IMG/VR virus record: IMGVR_UViG_3300044991_002130
Location: 1-64,000 of that record
Source: a virus
Strand: one strand, 5' to 3'
Length of the DNA: 64,000 nucleotides
Both the position numbers and the translations under genes were made by a program. Under the pieces are notes generated by a model. That model had not been told where the DNA came from. It saw nothing but the letters and a program-made list of their open reading frames with translations, and ran no database searches. Below, piece by piece: positions 61,763 to 64,000 of this stretch (its first letter is position 1; the number at the start of each line of letters is the position of its first letter).

Positions 61763-61954
61763 ATGTCAAAAACATTAACTAAAGACGAAGCAGAAGCAAA
61801 AGTATACGAGCTAACAAAACAGCTCGCCGAAATCAAGAAGGAAAAGAAGATGGCAAATGCCGATTTCAAGGACCGTATCAACGATGTTGAGGCGGAAATC
61901 GAAGCTGTCATTCAAGAACAAGAAGATCAGAATACTCCCGGCACGGCTCCATAA
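61763..61954 (+). CDS. Coiled-coil small protein
   Basis: 63 aa. Continuous charged heptads (TKDEAEAKVYELTKQLAEIK, FKDRINDVEAEIEAVIQEQE). Probably an oligomerising helix. Function unknown. Confidence 0.7.
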   Translation: MSKTLTKDEAEAKVYELTKQLAEIKKEKKMANADFKDRINDVEAEIEAVIQEQEDQNTPGTAP

Positions 61955-61957
61955 TAA

Positions 61958-62266
61958 ATGAAGAAAACGCCGTTTACGGACGATCAATTGAGGTATGCCG
62001 CCCGCTCCCGCTGTGAATGCGGAGCCGGGTTGGCGTATCCAAACAATCCCACAATGCGACAAATGAAAGAGTGGGAGAATGAAAACAGTCCATTTGCAAT
62101 GTGGAGTTTTTGGGACTGTTCGGATATATTAACGGGAAGAGCAATTCTAAAGGGACAAGAAGGATCAAAGATGCATACCGGTAGATTACCATTTGCATTT
62201 TATGAAATAAAGAGTGAAGACCAACTATCGGCTAATGGGACAACGACGCGACCAACGGGAAAGTAA
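61958..62266 (+). CDS. Conserved phage hypothetical with Cys pair
   Basis: 102 aa. SRCECGAGLAYPNN (residues 17-30) and FAMWSFWDCSDILTG are features of an uncharacterised small phage protein family. Possible zinc binding by CxC plus downstream Cys. Confidence 0.7.
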   Translation: MKKTPFTDDQLRYAARSRCECGAGLAYPNNPTMRQMKEWENENSPFAMWSFWDCSDILTGRAILKGQEGSKMHTGRLPFAFYEIKSEDQLSANGTTTRPTGK

Positions 62267-62287
62267 AAAATACCAGAGTAATACTGC

Positions 62288-62316
62288 TTGACAAACAATC
62301 TAATGTATAGAATAAT
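62288..62316 (+). promoter_or_regulatory. Sigma70-type promoter
   Basis: TTGACA, 17-nt spacer, AATAAT; before the glycosyltransferase at 62344. Confidence 0.65.
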
Positions 62317-62343
62317 AACAGAAACAAATTCGAATATAAAACT

Positions 62344-63645
62344 ATGAGTAATGAAATAAAACCTGTATGCGTGATCCAAGGACCAGTGGCTTCTCGGAGT
62401 GGTTATGGCGACCACACTTTTTCTATTTGTGACGCATTAATCAACAGTAACAAGTTTGATGTAAAGATCATTCCTATGCGTTGGGGCGCATGCCCTAACA
62501 CAATGCTTGATGATGAAACTGTACCAATGGTAAAAGAAATCAAGAGAAGAATTATAAACAACTTGGCGACACAGCCAGAGTTATTTATTCAAGTATCTAT
62601 TCCCAACGAGTTCAAACCAATTGGAAAGTATAATATTGGCGTCACAGCTGGTATCGAAAGTACCGTACCAAAGGCCGAATGGATCGAGGGAATAAATCGC
62701 ATGAATTTAACAGTGGTTCCTTCAAACTTCACGAAGTCTGTGTTCTTAGATACTATCTATAATAAGAGACACGACAATGGACAGGAAGAAAAAATATCGG
62801 TCACGCGACCGATTGAAGTGGCATTCGAGGGAGTAGATACCTCGATATATAAGAAAACCTCAGAACCATCTCCAGAAATAGATATTGCAATCAATGCTAT
62901 TCCAGAAGATTTTTGTTATTTGTTCGTTGGACACTGGATTCAAGGTGAGCTAGGAGCGGACCGCAAAGATATTGGTATGTTGGTAAAGGTATTTAGTGAA
63001 GTATTCAAGAACAAAAAGAATAAGCCAGCATTGGTGTTGAAGACCAGCGGAGCTACATTCTCCAAGATGGATAAGGCGGAAATATTAAAGAAAATTGACG
63101 ACATTCGAAAGCCGTTGTCCGGAGATTTGCCCAACATATATTTGATTCATGGTGAGTTGACTCCCGGAGAATTGAATCGTTTATACAATCATCCGAAGAT
63201 TAAAAATCACGTGAGTTTCACTCACGGTGAAGGATTCGGGCGTCCATTGTTGGAATCCACTTTAAGTGGAAAGCCGCTATTGACTACCAATTGGAGCGGA
63301 CATGTGGATTTCTTGCCTCAAGACTTGGCAAATCTACTGCCGGGGACTCTTGGAAATATACCGCCTAGCGCATGCAATGAATGGCTGATAAAAGAGGCAA
63401 GATGGTTCAATGTGAACTATAGCGTTGCGGCACAAAAGTTGGAAGACATGTTCACTAATTATATTAACTATATTCCAAAGGCCGAGAAGCTGCGGCAACA
63501 AAACAGTGAAAAGTTTACACTTGAAGCAGGAAACGAAGTGTTCATGAACATTTTGAACAAGAACTTGCCGACATTTGAAAAGAAAGTGGCAATTACTCTT
63601 CCAAAGTTCAAGAAAATTACACCAACAGCACCAGTCACAGGATGA
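62344..63645 (+). CDS. GT4-like glycosyltransferase
   Basis: 433 aa, GT-B fold. Acceptor-side ASRSGYGDHTFSICDALI, then YLFVGHWIQGELGADRKDIG and HVSFTHGEGFGRPLLEST plus GKPLLTTNWSGHVDFL as the donor motif (about residues 295-325). ATGA overlap with the next gene. Confidence 0.85.
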   Translation: MSNEIKPVCVIQGPVASRSGYGDHTFSICDALINSNKFDVKIIPMRWGACPNTMLDDETVPMVKEIKRRIINNLATQPELFIQVSIPNEFKPIGKYNIGVTAGIESTVPKAEWIEGINRMNLTVVPSNFTKSVFLDTIYNKRHDNGQEEKISVTRPIEVAFEGVDTSIYKKTSEPSPEIDIAINAIPEDFCYLFVGHWIQGELGADRKDIGMLVKVFSEVFKNKKNKPALVLKTSGATFSKMDKAEILKKIDDIRKPLSGDLPNIYLIHGELTPGELNRLYNHPKIKNHVSFTHGEGFGRPLLESTLSGKPLLTTNWSGHVDFLPQDLANLLPGTLGNIPPSACNEWLIKEARWFNVNYSVAAQKLEDMFTNYINYIPKAEKLRQQNSEKFTLEAGNEVFMNILNKNLPTFEKKVAITLPKFKKITPTAPVTG

Positions 63646-64000
63646 AAATCAGTTATTTAGTGACTGTTCACAACGAGACACTTGAGCTTCTTCAACTGAT
63701 TGAGAAGCTCAAGACTCATATCGACTTTGTTACTCCAAACGATGAAGTTGTTATATTGGACGATTTCTCCGACAATCCAGACACCATAAAAATTTTGGAT
63801 AAAGCAAAAAGTTATGGGTTCGCCGTGGTTCAACATGCACTAAACAAAAACTTTGCAGATCACAAGAACTATGGTAGTAAGCGTTGCGTGGGTGATTATA
63901 TTGTACAATGTGACGCAGACGAATATTTGTATCCGGTACTATTAAATAATATGCACGAGTTGATAGAGTCGAATCCAACGGTTGAATTGTATAGAGTTCC
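63642..64000 (+). CDS. GT2-family glycosyltransferase (partial)
   Basis: First 119 residues only; runs off the window. ISYLVTVHNETLELLQLIEK, VVILDDFSDNP, NKNFADHKNYGSKRC and DYIVQCDADEYLYP (DxD) are GT2 hallmarks. Coupled to the preceding GT4 gene. Confidence 0.85.
   Translation, partial: MKISYLVTVHNETLELLQLIEKLKTHIDFVTPNDEVVILDDFSDNPDTIKILDKAKSYGFAVVQHALNKNFADHKNYGSKRCVGDYIVQCDADEYLYPVLLNNMHELIESNPTVELYRV

Overview
The window looks like part of the genome of a large T4-like tailed phage (myovirus-type replication module) infecting a Gram-negative bacterium. The evidence is a family-B DNA polymerase (gp43-like), sliding clamp (gp45-like), both clamp-loader subunits (gp44- and gp62-like), a gp1-like dNMP kinase and a T4 Rnl1-type RNA ligase. 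Genes are tightly packed with ATGA overlaps, and the genome is AT-rich. A Gram-negative host is inferred from three secreted or envelope proteins: an outer-membrane beta-barrel ending in Phe, a FecR-domain protein and a haemagglutinin/TPS-domain protein. The host itself cannot be named.

Layout: 0-7.6 kb holds small hypotheticals, a Thr/Pro-repeat virion-type protein and a glycosyltransferase/methyltransferase operon. 7.6-17.9 kb holds the replication core mixed with RNA-repair and ADP-ribose enzymes. 18.2-43.2 kb is an RNA island with about 50 tRNA or tRNA-like genes covering all 20 amino acids. Interleaved with them are many other compact structured RNAs closed by 6-17 bp terminal helices, an RNase P RNA candidate (37551-37813) preceded by two further large structured RNAs, and late-type genes. 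43.4-57.5 kb holds more RNA-repair genes, fibre-like proteins, a tmRNA (48398-48789), a UV endonuclease, HNH endonucleases, gp62 and a dNMP kinase. 58-64 kb holds a PD-(D/E)XK nuclease and a second glycosyltransferase group that runs off the end.

Two regulatory classes are visible. Genes of early/middle character (polymerase, clamp, ligases, tmRNA, outer-membrane protein, gp62) follow TTGACA-16/17-TATAGT or CATAGT promoters. Genes of late/virion character have TATATTTAT(T/A) within about 25 nt of the start codon, usually within 10. Several of the latter encode otherwise unrelated proteins whose N-termini are short amphipathic segments ending in (L/I)xE. These resemble T4 capsid-targeting sequences and suggest a set of packaged, ejected proteins, one with ADP-ribosyltransferase-like domains.

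Functional reading (inference): the phage seems to bring its own translation-support kit. It has tRNAs, a 5'-processing RNA (RNase P), ribosome rescue (tmRNA) and a broad tRNA/RNA-repair set (polynucleotide kinase, 2H phosphoesterase, two RNA ligases, RlaP-like nucleotidyltransferase, macro domain, cREC domain). This would protect or replace host translation components during infection.
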